Assembly (NCBI GenBank): GCA_002413185.1
Contig: DHWM01000091.1
Coordinates: forward strand, 83,664 to 118,897
Direction of reading: 5' to 3'
DNA from: Actinobacteria bacterium UBA5182
Lineage (GTDB): Bacteria; Actinomycetota; UBA4738
DNA: 35,234 bases
The position numbers and the translations under genes are program-made. This document shows, piece by piece, positions 14,930 to 23,399 of the stretch. Each line of letters begins with the position of its first letter. Position 1 is the first letter of the stretch. The notes beneath the pieces were generated by a model. The model made no database searches. It was not told the DNA's origin and saw nothing but the letters and a program-made list of their open reading frames with translations.

Positions 14930-16081
14930 TCAACCCTCCGTTCGAACCGAGTACGTGATTCCGCGTTCGGCCAGCCGCTGGAAGAACCGGTCGGCGTCCA
15001 CAGCCTCCTCCGGCGCGAACATTCCCGGCCCCTTGGCCTCGCCCGCCACGATCATCTGCGCAACGATCGACGGCGGGATGCCTGTGTCGAGCGCGCCGCC
15101 GCCGAGCCCCAGGTCGCGGTTCGGTTCGATCAGGGCTTCGGCGACGATCGTTCGATCCCGCCCGTCCTTCTCTCCCTCCAGCACCACCCGCAGGCACTCC
15201 ACGTCCTCGGTCCCCGCGGCTTGCGGCAGGCGGCGCCCCAGCTCGATCAAGAGATCCCGGGGACGGACGCTCTGACCCCGAACGACAACCGGCTCCGACG
15301 ATGCGAACCCGATGTTCGCGAGGAGCCGGAACCGTTCGACCAAGGCCTGTTCGAACGAGATCTTGAACGTGACCTCCCGGACGCCGGGGAATCCTCGGGG
15401 GAGGGTGGCCACCTCCGAGTGCAGCGTGGTGAACGCCCGGCGCTTTCCAACGGGCTCCGGAAAATCGACGTCTTCCGGTTCGCCCAGCGCATCGACCTCC
15501 CGAAACTCCCCTGCCCGGTAGGCCATGGCCGGGAGGCTGAACTCGTCGAGGATCGTCTCGAGTGAGTAGGGGATGGGAAGCGGCAGGCCCGAAACCGAGG
15601 GATCCATCGACCCCAGCCGGACGTGGATCCCGTCCACGGTGTCCAGCTCGCGGGCGCCCACCACCGCCAGGAGGTTCGTGATGCCCGGGCTCCCGCCCAT
15701 GCACGTCACTCCCGTCAGCCCGGCGGAGGCGAAACGGTCGCGGTACTCGAGGGTGGCCAGGGCCACGTGGAAGAGCCCGCCCAGATCGACATAGCCGCAC
15801 CCGGCGTCCAAACAGGCCTCGACGATGGCAGGGTTGAGCCGGTAGGCCGTGGAGGCGATGCAGACGTCGTGACCCTCGAGGACCTCGACGAAGCCCTTCC
15901 CTGAGATGTCCGTCGCCACCCACCGGACGTCGGCTCCTCCACGGATGGAACTCGCCACCGAGGCGGCCCGGTCTCCGTCCAGATCCGCCACCGTGACGAC
16001 TTCGACGCCTTCGGAGCGGGCCAGGTCCTGCGCGGCCACCCGCCCCATCGCGCCAGCCCCGCCCACCACCACGGCTCGCAC
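14930..16081 (-). CDS. Saccharopine-dehydrogenase-like NAD(P)-dependent oxidoreductase
   Basis: A 383-residue cytoplasmic protein. The N-terminus is a Rossmann fold (VVVGGAGAMGRVAAQDLA) ending in an acidic strand (VTVADLDGDRA) that favours NAD. Then comes YRLNPAIVEACLDAGCGYVDLGG and TGVTCMGGSPGITNLLAVVGA, hallmarks of the saccharopine dehydrogenase / carboxynorspermidine synthase family. Members interconvert amino acids with imino-linked compounds; some make or cleave carboxylated polyamines. Its position beside potADBC and the aminoaldehyde dehydrogenases supports a polyamine or lysine-type substrate, but the sequence alone does not settle it. The start is GTG with no clear ribosome-binding site; CACACT seven bases upstream could be a leaderless -10. 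Confidence 0.8.
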   Translation of the reverse strand: MRAVVVGGAGAMGRVAAQDLARSEGVEVVTVADLDGDRAASVASSIRGGADVRWVATDISGKGFVEVLEGHDVCIASTAYRLNPAIVEACLDAGCGYVDLGGLFHVALATLEYRDRFASAGLTGVTCMGGSPGITNLLAVVGARELDTVDGIHVRLGSMDPSVSGLPLPIPYSLETILDEFSLPAMAYRAGEFREVDALGEPEDVDFPEPVGKRRAFTTLHSEVATLPRGFPGVREVTFKISFEQALVERFRLLANIGFASSEPVVVRGQSVRPRDLLIELGRRLPQAAGTEDVECLRVVLEGEKDGRDRTIVAEALIEPNRDLGLGGGALDTGIPPSIVAQMIVAGEAKGPGMFAPEEAVDADRFFQRLAERGITYSVRTEG

Positions 16082-16275
16082 GGTGCTCAGTGTGTCCAGG
16101 GCCGAACTGGGCGGATGTCGCCTAGCTGTACAAACGGGACCCCACCGTTTCGACCGGCAGGCGCTCCCCCCGGCGAGCCGGCCCGGCTACGGTCCGGATC
16201 ATCGACCTGGGAACGAAGCTTTCCACCGTGCGAGAATCACCCACGACGACCGCGGCAGCGGGTCAGGAGGTTCGC

Positions 16276-17397
16276 GTGGGCGAGACCGACGTTCGGTTGG
16301 ACCAGGTGACCAAGCGCTTCGGTGACGTCCTGGCTGTCGACGACCTGACGCTCCAGATCGACCAGGGCGAGTTCTTCAGCCTGCTGGGGCCGTCGGGGTG
16401 CGGCAAGACGACCACGCTTCGGATGATCGGGGGCTTCGAGGACCCGACCGCCGGCGTTATCCACCTCGGCGGGAAAGATGTGACGAATCTCCCTCCGTAT
16501 CGCCGGAACGTCAATACGGTGTTCCAGTCCTACGCGCTCTTCCCCCACCTGGATGTGTTCGAGAACGTGGCGTTCGGCCTCCGCCGCCACCATGTGGACC
16601 GCCAGGAGATCAAGCGCCGGGTTGGAGAGTCGCTGACCCTCGTGGATATGCCGGGACTCGAGCGGCGCAAGCCGGGGCAGCTGTCGGGCGGCCAGCAGCA
16701 ACGGGTGGCCCTGGCCCGGGCTCTCGTCAACGAGCCCAAGCTGCTGTTGCTCGACGAACCGCTGGGCGCCCTCGACCTGAAGCTCCGAAAGCAGATGCAG
16801 CTGGAGCTCAAGAGGATCCAGAAGGACGTCGGGATCACGTTCCTGTACGTGACGCACGACCAGGAAGAGGCCATGACCATGTCGAACCGACTCGCCGTCA
16901 TGCGCCACGGGAAGATCGAGCAGATCGCCACGCCCGAAGAGGTGTACGAGCACCCGGCCACCGAGTTCGTCGCGGGCTTCCTCGGCGCGTCCAATCTTTT
17001 GGAGGGCGAGGTGAAGTCCCGCCACGCCGGCGTCGCGGACGTCGTCGTCGAGGGCGGCTCCACCGTCACGGTGCCCGACGCGTCCCTGAACGGAAGCGAG
17101 TCCCGGGTCAAGATCGGGGTCCGCCCGGAGAAGATCCGGCTGGAGGAGGACGAGGGCGAGCCCCCTTCGGGTTGGAACTCGGTCCGGGGCGTCCTCCAGA
17201 TCGCCACGTTCGTCGGAGTCAGTCATCAGTACACGGTGGACGGCCCCGCCGGAACCACCTTGACCGTGTACGCCCAGAACCTGGGATCGGGGGCGAACGT
17301 CGCCCCCGGAGACCGCGTCCGGCTGCTGTGGCGACCGGAGCACACGTTCGTCGTTCGACCGTCGGAGCCACTCGCTGAGTGGGAGGAGGAGCAATGA
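16276..17397 (+). CDS. potA: Spermidine/putrescine ABC transporter ATP-binding protein
   Basis: A 373-residue ABC ATPase with Walker A GPSGCGKTT, Q-loop VFQSYALFPH, signature LSGGQQQRVALARAL, Walker B LLLLDEPLGALD and the switch histidine in YVTHDQEEAM. The C-terminal 120 residues form a TOBE/MOP-type regulatory domain (VKIGVRPEKIRL, LLWRPEHTFVV), as in PotA. It energises import of polyamines with the genes that follow. The GTG at 16276 was chosen because AGGAGG ends six bases before it; a GTG at 16228 in the same frame would add 16 residues without a ribosome-binding site. The stop overlaps the potD start as ATGA. Confidence 0.93.
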   Translation: MGETDVRLDQVTKRFGDVLAVDDLTLQIDQGEFFSLLGPSGCGKTTTLRMIGGFEDPTAGVIHLGGKDVTNLPPYRRNVNTVFQSYALFPHLDVFENVAFGLRRHHVDRQEIKRRVGESLTLVDMPGLERRKPGQLSGGQQQRVALARALVNEPKLLLLDEPLGALDLKLRKQMQLELKRIQKDVGITFLYVTHDQEEAMTMSNRLAVMRHGKIEQIATPEEVYEHPATEFVAGFLGASNLLEGEVKSRHAGVADVVVEGGSTVTVPDASLNGSESRVKIGVRPEKIRLEEDEGEPPSGWNSVRGVLQIATFVGVSHQYTVDGPAGTTLTVYAQNLGSGANVAPGDRVRLLWRPEHTFVVRPSEPLAEWEEEQ

Positions 17398-18683
17398 AAG
17401 ATCCCGAACCGCTCGACGTCTCCAAGCTGGACTCGATTCGGATCGACCCGGCCCTGTGGCGTGGGTTGACCCAGCGTCGATTCTCCCGCCGAGACCTGCT
17501 GAAGTACACCGGCTACGGAGCGGGCAGCGCGGGCCTGGCCGCCTTCCTGGCAGCTTGCGGGGTTTCGGGCACCGCCACGAAGCACACCACTCCTCCAGTG
17601 AGCGCTGTGGAGGCCTTCTGGAAGAAGCAGCACAAGACCGGGACGCTGAACTTCGCCAACTGGCCCGACTACATCGACAAGGACGACAACGGCAACAGTC
17701 CCACGCTGCTGAAGTTCACCCAGCAGACCGGGATCAAAGTGAGCTACCACGAGGTCATCGCCGACAACGAGGTATTCCTTCCCAAGGTCCTTCCCGCCCT
17801 CCAAGCCGGCCAAGACACCGGCTACGACCTCATGGTCATCACGAACGGAGACCCACTGGACGAGCTGCTGAAGCCCGGCTACCTCATCCCGCTCGACCAC
17901 TCCTACCTCAAGACTTTCGAGCAGTACGCCAACCCGAAGATCAAGAACCCGCCCTACGATCCCGGCAACCAGTACACCGTTGCCTGGCAATCCGGGCTCA
18001 CCGGGATCGGCTGGAACTCCAAGAAGATCAAGCGGCCCATCACGACCTTTTTCGACCTGTTCGACCCCGCGTTCAAGGGCAAGGTCGGGTTCTTCGAGAA
18101 CCTCCAAGATTACCCCAACGCCATCCTCGTCGCCATGGGCCTGAACCCCCAGACGAGCACGCAAGACGAGTGGAAGAAGGCGGCCGACATGGTCCTGGAA
18201 CAGTTCAACAAGGGCCAGTTCCGGCACTTCTATAACAACAACTACATCGACGCGCTCGAGAACGGCGACATCTGGATCACCCAGGCCTGGTCCGGGGACA
18301 TCCAGATCGCCCAGTTGTCCGTGGCGGATGGCGGTGACGGCTATCCGGAGATGCGCTTCGTCATCCCGAAGGAGGGCGGGCTCATCTGGACCGACAACAT
18401 GTGCATCCCCCAGCACGCCCAGCACCCCGTCGACGCCATCATGATGATGGACTTCGTCTACCAGCCCCAGGTCGCCGCGGAGATGACGGACTACATCCAG
18501 TACATCTCTCCGGTGCCGGCCGCCCAGCAGATCCTCCAGGGTTCCGATCCAGCCGTGGCCAACAACCACGAGGTGTTCCCGACCACGGACGACCTGGCCC
18601 ACTGGTTCCCGTACAAGGTGTTCAAGGACAACGCCGAGACGGAGGCGTGGAAGACCATCTTCGGTGCCGTGACCAATCAGTGA
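17394..18683 (+). CDS. potD: Spermidine/putrescine-binding lipoprotein (Tat-type signal)
   Basis: A 429-residue solute-binding protein. The N-terminus has a twin-arginine motif (RRFSRRDLLKY, about residues 28-38) and a lipobox with cysteine 55 (FLAAC), so it is probably exported folded and lipidated. The mature part has polyamine-binding features: LNFANWPDYID, VSYHEVIADNEVFLPKV, GYDLMVITNGDPLDELL, AWQSGLTGIGWNSKKI, ENGDIWITQAWSGDIQIA and FVIPKEGGLIWTDNMCIP. The aromatic and acidic positions of the PotD/PotF site (W, D/E) can be seen. It follows potA with a four-base overlap and overlaps potB by four bases. Confidence 0.93.
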   Translation: MKDPEPLDVSKLDSIRIDPALWRGLTQRRFSRRDLLKYTGYGAGSAGLAAFLAACGVSGTATKHTTPPVSAVEAFWKKQHKTGTLNFANWPDYIDKDDNGNSPTLLKFTQQTGIKVSYHEVIADNEVFLPKVLPALQAGQDTGYDLMVITNGDPLDELLKPGYLIPLDHSYLKTFEQYANPKIKNPPYDPGNQYTVAWQSGLTGIGWNSKKIKRPITTFFDLFDPAFKGKVGFFENLQDYPNAILVAMGLNPQTSTQDEWKKAADMVLEQFNKGQFRHFYNNNYIDALENGDIWITQAWSGDIQIAQLSVADGGDGYPEMRFVIPKEGGLIWTDNMCIPQHAQHPVDAIMMMDFVYQPQVAAEMTDYIQYISPVPAAQQILQGSDPAVANNHEVFPTTDDLAHWFPYKVFKDNAETEAWKTIFGAVTNQ

Positions 18684-19546
18684 GCGGTAACGATCGCCTG
18701 GGAAGGCGGGCCGCCCCGTACCTCCTGACGATGCCCGGCATGCTGTGGCTGGTGGCGTTCTTCCTGGCCCCGCTGGTCCTCATGGTCACGCTCTCCACTC
18801 AGACGGGGAATCTGCTCGACGGGTTCCGGCAAACGTGGCACTTCGGGATCTACCCTCAGGTAATCTGGCAGTACCAGCACCAGTTCCTTCGTTCGTTCGA
18901 ATATGGAGGTGCTGCCACCATCATCGCCCTGGTGGTCTCCTATCCCCTGGCGTACTGGATCGCCTTCCACGGCGGGCGACGCAAGACCACGCTGCTCTTC
19001 TTGTTGATCCTGCCCTTCTTCGTGTCGTTCGTGATCAGGACGCTCGCTTGGCAGTTCATCCTGGCGGACGACGGGATCGTTCTGGGTGCCCTGAAGCGCT
19101 GGCACCTTCTCCCGAGCGGCTACCACGCCCTGGCCACCTCCACGGCGGTGATCAGCGGCCTCGCCTATAACTTTCTCCCGTTCATGGCCCTGCCGCTCTA
19201 TGTGTCCCTCGAACGGATCGACCGCAGCGTCGTGGAGGCGGCCGGCGACCTGTACGCGAGCGGCCGCGACGTCTTCCTTCGAGTCATCCTGCCGCTGTCG
19301 CTGCCGGGTGTGTTCGCCGGCGGCCTCCTGACGTTCGTGCCGGCCACTGGGGACTACGTGAACGCCGACGTGCTGGGCGGCACGCGCAACAACATGGTGG
19401 GCAACGCGATCCAGCGGGAGTATCTCGAGTTCTTCCACTACCCGGCCGGCGCGGCGATGTCCACGATCCTGATGGTCCTACTGTTGGTCGGGATCTTCGC
19501 CTACGCGCGGGCCCTGGGGACGCGGAGCATCCAGGAGTACGTGTGA
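18680..19546 (+). CDS. potB: Spermidine/putrescine ABC transporter permease, PotB type
   Basis: A 288-residue membrane protein with six predicted helices. The binding-protein-dependent transport loop is VEAAGDLYASGRDVFLRVILPLSLPGVFAGG, the EAA motif that docks the ATPase. The first helix (LLTMPGMLWLVAFFLAPLVLMVTL) is followed by the extracellular loop common to PotB. GTG at 18680 overlaps the potD TGA as GTGA, and the stop overlaps potC by four bases, so the operon is fully coupled. Confidence 0.93.
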   Translation: MSGNDRLGRRAAPYLLTMPGMLWLVAFFLAPLVLMVTLSTQTGNLLDGFRQTWHFGIYPQVIWQYQHQFLRSFEYGGAATIIALVVSYPLAYWIAFHGGRRKTTLLFLLILPFFVSFVIRTLAWQFILADDGIVLGALKRWHLLPSGYHALATSTAVISGLAYNFLPFMALPLYVSLERIDRSVVEAAGDLYASGRDVFLRVILPLSLPGVFAGGLLTFVPATGDYVNADVLGGTRNNMVGNAIQREYLEFFHYPAGAAMSTILMVLLLVGIFAYARALGTRSIQEYV

Positions 19547-20292
19547 GCATCGTCGCCACCCGCGACGCGTCGCTCGTGGAGGGGTGGGGCGGCCCGAAGC
19601 AGACCCGGAAACAACGGCGCCTGCGGCGCTTCGTGCTTCCCATCTACAGCGCGCTAGTGATCCTGTATCTCCTGACGCCGATCTTCATCATCGTCCTGTA
19701 CGGCTTCAATCAGACCAGCCCCAAGAAGGTGGCGTTCCGGTGGGGTGGGTTCACGCTTCGGTGGTATCGGAAGGCCTTCGTCCTGTCCGGCCTGACGGCC
19801 GCGTTCAAGAACTCGCTGATGATCGCGGCCATCAGCACGATCATCGCCACCATCCTGGGGACGCTCGTGGCACTGGCGCTGTTCCGCTATCGGTACCGGG
19901 GGAAGGGGGCCACGGAAGGCATCCTGTTCGCGAACATCGCCGCGCCCGAGATCGTGCTCGGCGCATCGCTCCTCTCGCTGTTCGTCCTGTTCGGAGTCCC
20001 CCGCGGGATCAGGACGATCATCATTGCCCACGTCATGTTCAACATCGCCTATGTGGCGGTGACGGTGCGCGCTCGGATGGCCGGGTTCGATCGCGCTATC
20101 GAGGAGGCGGCCCAGGACCTCGGAGCGAATCCCCTTCAGACGTTCATCAGGGTCACGCTGCCGTTGATCTTCCCCGGCATCCTGGCTGGCGCCCTGCTCG
20201 CGTTTGCCCTGTCCATCGACGATTTCATCATCACCAACTTCGTGTCAGGGGCCGTCGAGACGTTCCCGATCTGGGTCTACGGGGCCGTCTAG
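19543..20292 (+). CDS. potC: Spermidine/putrescine ABC transporter permease, PotC type, cut short by an in-frame TAG
   Basis: The visible reading frame gives 249 residues: an N-terminal helix (YSALVILYLLTPIFIIVLYGF), the permease core, and the EAA loop IEEAAQDLGANPLQTFIRVTLPLIFPGI. It ends at TAG (20290-20292) immediately after TFPIWVYGAV. In intact PotC the chain continues with a VGIPPQV-type segment and a last transmembrane helix, and exactly that sequence follows in the same frame to the TGA at 20394. The full protein would be 283 residues. As written, the last helix is missing and the permease may not assemble. This could be a real nonsense mutation, readthrough, or a base-call error. Confidence 0.88.
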   Translation: MSIVATRDASLVEGWGGPKQTRKQRRLRRFVLPIYSALVILYLLTPIFIIVLYGFNQTSPKKVAFRWGGFTLRWYRKAFVLSGLTAAFKNSLMIAAISTIIATILGTLVALALFRYRYRGKGATEGILFANIAAPEIVLGASLLSLFVLFGVPRGIRTIIIAHVMFNIAYVAVTVRARMAGFDRAIEEAAQDLGANPLQTFIRVTLPLIFPGILAGALLAFALSIDDFIITNFVSGAVETFPIWVYGAV

Positions 20293-20394
20293 GTCGGCAT
20301 TCCTCCACAGGTCTTCGTGATGGGTACTCTGATCTTCCTGACAGGTGTGACGCTGGCCGCGGCGAACCTCGTCCTCCAGCGACGGAAGGCCTGA
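20290..20394 (+). other. Untranslated in-frame tail of potC after the premature TAG
   Basis: After the TAG the frame stays open for 33 codons and ends at TGA. The translation starts VGIPPQVFVMGTLIF and continues LTGVTLAAANLVLQRRKA, the normal last helix and basic end of a PotC permease. Codon use and conservation look intact, which suggests the stop is recent or artificial. The remaining 35 bases before the next gene hold AAGGAG, the ribosome-binding site of the aminotransferase. Confidence 0.8.
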
Positions 20395-20429
20395 CGCGAA
20401 ATCCCACGAGCCAGAAGGAGCCGACCCAC

Positions 20430-21836
20430 GTGCCAATGGAGACCGACACCCAGCGAGTGACAGCGAAGGCCAAGGAGATCGCGGCGAAGGAGCAGGAGCG
20501 GCTGCTCGAACGAACCGGCGCGTCGGGCGAGCTCTTCAAGCGCGCGGTGAAGAGCCTCCCGATGGGGGTGGCGTCGACCTTCCAGGCGGCCGACCCGTAC
20601 CCGATCTACCTGGACCGCGGCCTTGGCTCGCACGTGTGGGACGTCGACGGCACCGAGTACCTCGACTTCCACAGCGGCTTCGGGGTCAACGTGGTGGGGC
20701 ACGCCCACCCCAAGATCGTCGAGGCGATCGAGCGGGCGGCTCGAACGGGCACGCATTTCGCCGTCACCACCGAGGTGACGGTGGCGCTGGCCGAGGAGAT
20801 CTGCCGGCGGTTCGGGCTGGACCAGCTTCGCTTCGTCAACTCCGGGACCGAGGCGACGATGGACGCCATCCGAGTGGCCAGAGCGGCCACCGGACGTGAC
20901 ATCATCCTGAAGATCGAGGGGTCCTACCACGGCCATCACGACGACGTCCTGTTCTCGGTGGTGCCCGAGGCCGAGGTCCTGGGGATCCGCTACAACACCG
21001 GCGTGGACGGCGGCCCCGGGGTCGACGATTTCTACATGACCGTGCCCACGTCGAAGGGCGTCCCGGCCAACACGGCGGAGAACACCCTGATCGTGCCGTT
21101 CAACAACCAGAAGGCCCTGGAGCGGGCCCTGGGGCAGGTGGGGGAGGACGTCGCCGCGCTGATCATGGAGCCGGTGATGATGAACATCGGCATCGTGATT
21201 CCTCGGCCCGGCTACCTGGAACGGGTTCGGGAGCTCTGCTCGCAACACGGCGTCGTGCTGATCTTCGACGAGGTGAAGTCGGGCGCCACCATCGCTTCCG
21301 GCGGGGCCATCGAGCGGTTCGGCGTCCAGCCCGACCTGGCCTGCTTCGCCAAGGCCATCGGCGGTGGGACAACCATCGGAGCGTTCGGCGGACGAGCCGA
21401 CGTCATGGAGGTGATCACGCGGGGGGCTGCCCAGCAGGGGACGTTCAACGGGAACCCGCTGTCATGCCGGGCGGGGCTGGTCGCGCTGACGGAGGTCCTC
21501 ACACCGGATGCCTACGAGCATCTCGGCAAGCTCGGAACCATGCTGGCCGAAGGGTGCCGGCGGGCCCTCGAGGAGGGCGGCATCCCGGCCCACTCCGTCG
21601 ATCTCGGCGCGAAGGGATGCGTCTCCTACCGGCCGGAGCCGCTTCGGAACTACCGTGACTTCCTGGACTGCAACACGGACCTGTTCGCCGCGTCGTGGCC
21701 GTGGATGGTGAACCGGGGCATCTTCATGACCCCCGGCGACGAGGAGCAGTGGACCATCAGCGTCCAGCACTCCGAGCAGGACGTCCAGGCTTACGTGGAC
21801 GCGTTCGGGGAGTTCTGCGCCGAACTGAACGCCTGA
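20430..21836 (+). CDS. Class III aminotransferase (HemL-like), probable polyamine/diamine aminotransferase
   Basis: A 468-residue PLP enzyme. Motifs: GSHVWDVDGTEYLDFHSGFGVNVVGHAHP, RFVNSGTEATMDAIRVARAATGR, GSYHGHHDD, IFDEVKSGATIASGG and CFAKAIGGGTTIGAFGG with the PLP lysine at residue 308. This pattern is that of the glutamate-1-semialdehyde aminomutase-like branch. A true HemL role is unlikely here, because the gene closes the pot operon and is next to agmatinase and aminoaldehyde dehydrogenase genes; transamination of putrescine or a related diamine is the better inference. GTG at 20430 was preferred over the ATG two codons later because AAGGAG lies ten bases before it. Confidence 0.85.
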   Translation: MPMETDTQRVTAKAKEIAAKEQERLLERTGASGELFKRAVKSLPMGVASTFQAADPYPIYLDRGLGSHVWDVDGTEYLDFHSGFGVNVVGHAHPKIVEAIERAARTGTHFAVTTEVTVALAEEICRRFGLDQLRFVNSGTEATMDAIRVARAATGRDIILKIEGSYHGHHDDVLFSVVPEAEVLGIRYNTGVDGGPGVDDFYMTVPTSKGVPANTAENTLIVPFNNQKALERALGQVGEDVAALIMEPVMMNIGIVIPRPGYLERVRELCSQHGVVLIFDEVKSGATIASGGAIERFGVQPDLACFAKAIGGGTTIGAFGGRADVMEVITRGAAQQGTFNGNPLSCRAGLVALTEVLTPDAYEHLGKLGTMLAEGCRRALEEGGIPAHSVDLGAKGCVSYRPEPLRNYRDFLDCNTDLFAASWPWMVNRGIFMTPGDEEQWTISVQHSEQDVQAYVDAFGEFCAELNA

Positions 21837-21893
21837 CCCGGACCGACCAGCCCGGGACGCTCACCACTGTTCGGCGGTCAGCGGGAAGGGGTC

Positions 21894-21959
21894 ACCGGCG
21901 CCGGTTACTGATCCGAACCGCGGATCGGCATCGGGGCGGCTCCCCAGCGGGCCGCCCCG
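21894..21959. terminator. Three tandem inverted repeats in a convergent gap, probable bidirectional terminator
   Basis: The 132 bases between the two convergent genes hold ACCGGCGCCGGT (21894-21905), GATCCG-AACCG-CGGATC (21910-21926) and CGGGGCGGC-10 bases-GCCGCCCCG (21932-21959). The last is a strong 9-bp stem. None has a T-tract, which is common for actinobacterial terminators. Confidence 0.45.
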
Positions 21960-21968
21960 TGCCCTCCC

Positions 21969-22967
21969 TCACAACGAGCGTTCGGGCCTGGGCTCGCGGC
22001 CGAGCTTCCGCAGGGCCAGCCCGGACAGCGCCTCCAACACCAGCCGATTCGCCAGAAACGCGGTGATCTCGCTCTGGTCATAGGGAGGAGCGACCTCCAC
22101 AACCTCCATCCCGGCGAACCCAACCTGCCAGGCCAGCCGGCGAACCGCTCGAAGCGCCTCCCGTGCGGTGATGCCTCCCGGCTCCGGAGTTCCCGTTCCG
22201 GGGGCGAACCCCGGATCGCACACGTCGATGTCGAACGACAGGAACATGTGATCCCAGGGCCTTGCCGCCTCGACCACGTCGTCCATCACCGCGTCCATGC
22301 CGCGCTCGCTGATCTCCTCCATGAGGTGCCACCGAAAGCCACGCCGCCTGGCCCACTCGAACTCCTCGGGGTCCGGCCAGTACCCGCGCAGGCCGACCTG
22401 GACGATGTCCTCACCCCGCACCGAGCCCTCTTCGACCAGCAGCCGCAGTGGCGTCCCGTGGGAGAGCCGCACCCCGAACACCTCCGCCGCGTTGTCTGCG
22501 TGGGCGTCGAAGTGCACCAGCCCCACGCCCTCCGGCTTCACGTGCTCAGCGACCGCTCCGACGTCCGGATGGGCGATCGAATGGTCGCCGCCCAGGACGA
22601 TGGGCACCGCACCCCCGGCGCAGACCTCCCCGACAATCGCGCGGATGGCCCGGTGGGTGGCCTCCTTGTCGGCCGGCACGACCTCGGCGTCCCCGTAATC
22701 GACCACGGTGAGCACGTCGAACGGGTTCACCCCGAGGTCCATGTTGGGGCGGTGGGGGCCTCCGCCGACGTCGGCCAGGCGGATGGCGCGGGGTCCGAAC
22801 CGTGCGCCCGGGCGGTAGCTGACGGCATCGTCGGTGGGTGCGCCGACGATGGCGACGTCCACGCCGGTCAGGTCGTTCGGATCGAGGACGAGCGGAAGCT
22901 TTGCGAACGTGGCCCCGGCTCCCGCATAGGCGGGCTCGGAAGGCCGGCTGACGGGGACGCCCGGCAT
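21969..22967 (-). CDS. speB: Agmatinase / ureohydrolase family protein
   Basis: A 332-residue cytoplasmic metalloenzyme. The binuclear manganese ligands are all visible: GGDHS, HFDAHAD, and SFDIDVCDPGFAPGTGTPEPGG. The GTGTPEPGG loop is typical of agmatinases rather than arginases. Agmatinase converts agmatine to putrescine and urea; guanidinobutyrase, which gives GABA directly, is a close alternative and would also fit next to gabT. The ATG overlaps the stop of the hotdog gene by one base (TGATG). It is the last gene of a minus-strand operon facing the pot genes. Confidence 0.9.
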   Translation of the reverse strand: MPGVPVSRPSEPAYAGAGATFAKLPLVLDPNDLTGVDVAIVGAPTDDAVSYRPGARFGPRAIRLADVGGGPHRPNMDLGVNPFDVLTVVDYGDAEVVPADKEATHRAIRAIVGEVCAGGAVPIVLGGDHSIAHPDVGAVAEHVKPEGVGLVHFDAHADNAAEVFGVRLSHGTPLRLLVEEGSVRGEDIVQVGLRGYWPDPEEFEWARRRGFRWHLMEEISERGMDAVMDDVVEAARPWDHMFLSFDIDVCDPGFAPGTGTPEPGGITAREALRAVRRLAWQVGFAGMEVVEVAPPYDQSEITAFLANRLVLEALSGLALRKLGREPRPERSL

Positions 22968-23380
22968 CAGGGGCGATCCGGAACGGGAGGCTTCCGCTGG
23001 AATCGCTCCTGCACGACCGTGGTGCCGGTGGCCCTGGCCACCAGGACCGGCTCTTCGAGGACGTCGGCCGCGGACTCCGCCACGTCGTACCGGGTCTCGA
23101 TCACCTTCCACGCTTCGGCTTGGAAGGTCCGCGACGTCCGGCCCTCCCGAACGATCGTGGCCCGGCACTCCAGGAAGTCGCCGGGGCGAACGGGCACCAG
23201 GAACTCGACGCGTTCGTACGCTCGGAGCAGCCCCTCGTCGCCGTCCCGCCGCACCGTCAGCTCCGTGGCGAGGTCGCCGAACAGCTGCATGACGAACGCC
23301 CCCGCCGCGATCGTTCCGTAGTGGGCGTCCTCGGATCCCACGCGAAGTCGAAGCGTTGCCTCGATGGGTCGTTCGTTCAT
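22967..23380 (-). CDS. Hotdog-fold beta-aminoacyl-CoA ammonia-lyase-like protein
   Basis: A 137-residue single hotdog domain. The block SEDAHYGTIAAGAFVMQLFGDLATELTVRRDGDEGLLRAYERVEFLVPVRPGDFLECRATIV closely resembles 3-aminobutyryl-CoA ammonia-lyase (lysine fermentation) and beta-alanyl-CoA ammonia-lyase, including the H-Y-G and F-G-D positions. Those enzymes eliminate ammonia from 3-aminoacyl-CoA to give a 2-enoyl-CoA. The start at 23380 follows AAAGGA. It sits between an NDP-forming acyl-CoA synthetase and agmatinase, so it could act on a CoA-activated beta-amino acid from polyamine breakdown. A plain thioesterase is the alternative. Confidence 0.8.
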   Translation of the reverse strand: MNERPIEATLRLRVGSEDAHYGTIAAGAFVMQLFGDLATELTVRRDGDEGLLRAYERVEFLVPVRPGDFLECRATIVREGRTSRTFQAEAWKVIETRYDVAESAADVLEEPVLVARATGTTVVQERFQRKPPVPDRP

Positions 23381-23399
23381 GGTCGGGTTCCTTTCGTCA

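Noticed and set aside
16228..16275. GTG at 16228 as start of potA
   Set aside because: It has no ribosome-binding site, whereas GTG 16276 has AGGAGG six bases upstream and starts the conserved domain.
20430..21836. True glutamate-1-semialdehyde aminomutase (hemL)
   Set aside because: The motifs allow it, but the pot operon context and absence of other heme genes favour a polyamine-related aminotransferase.
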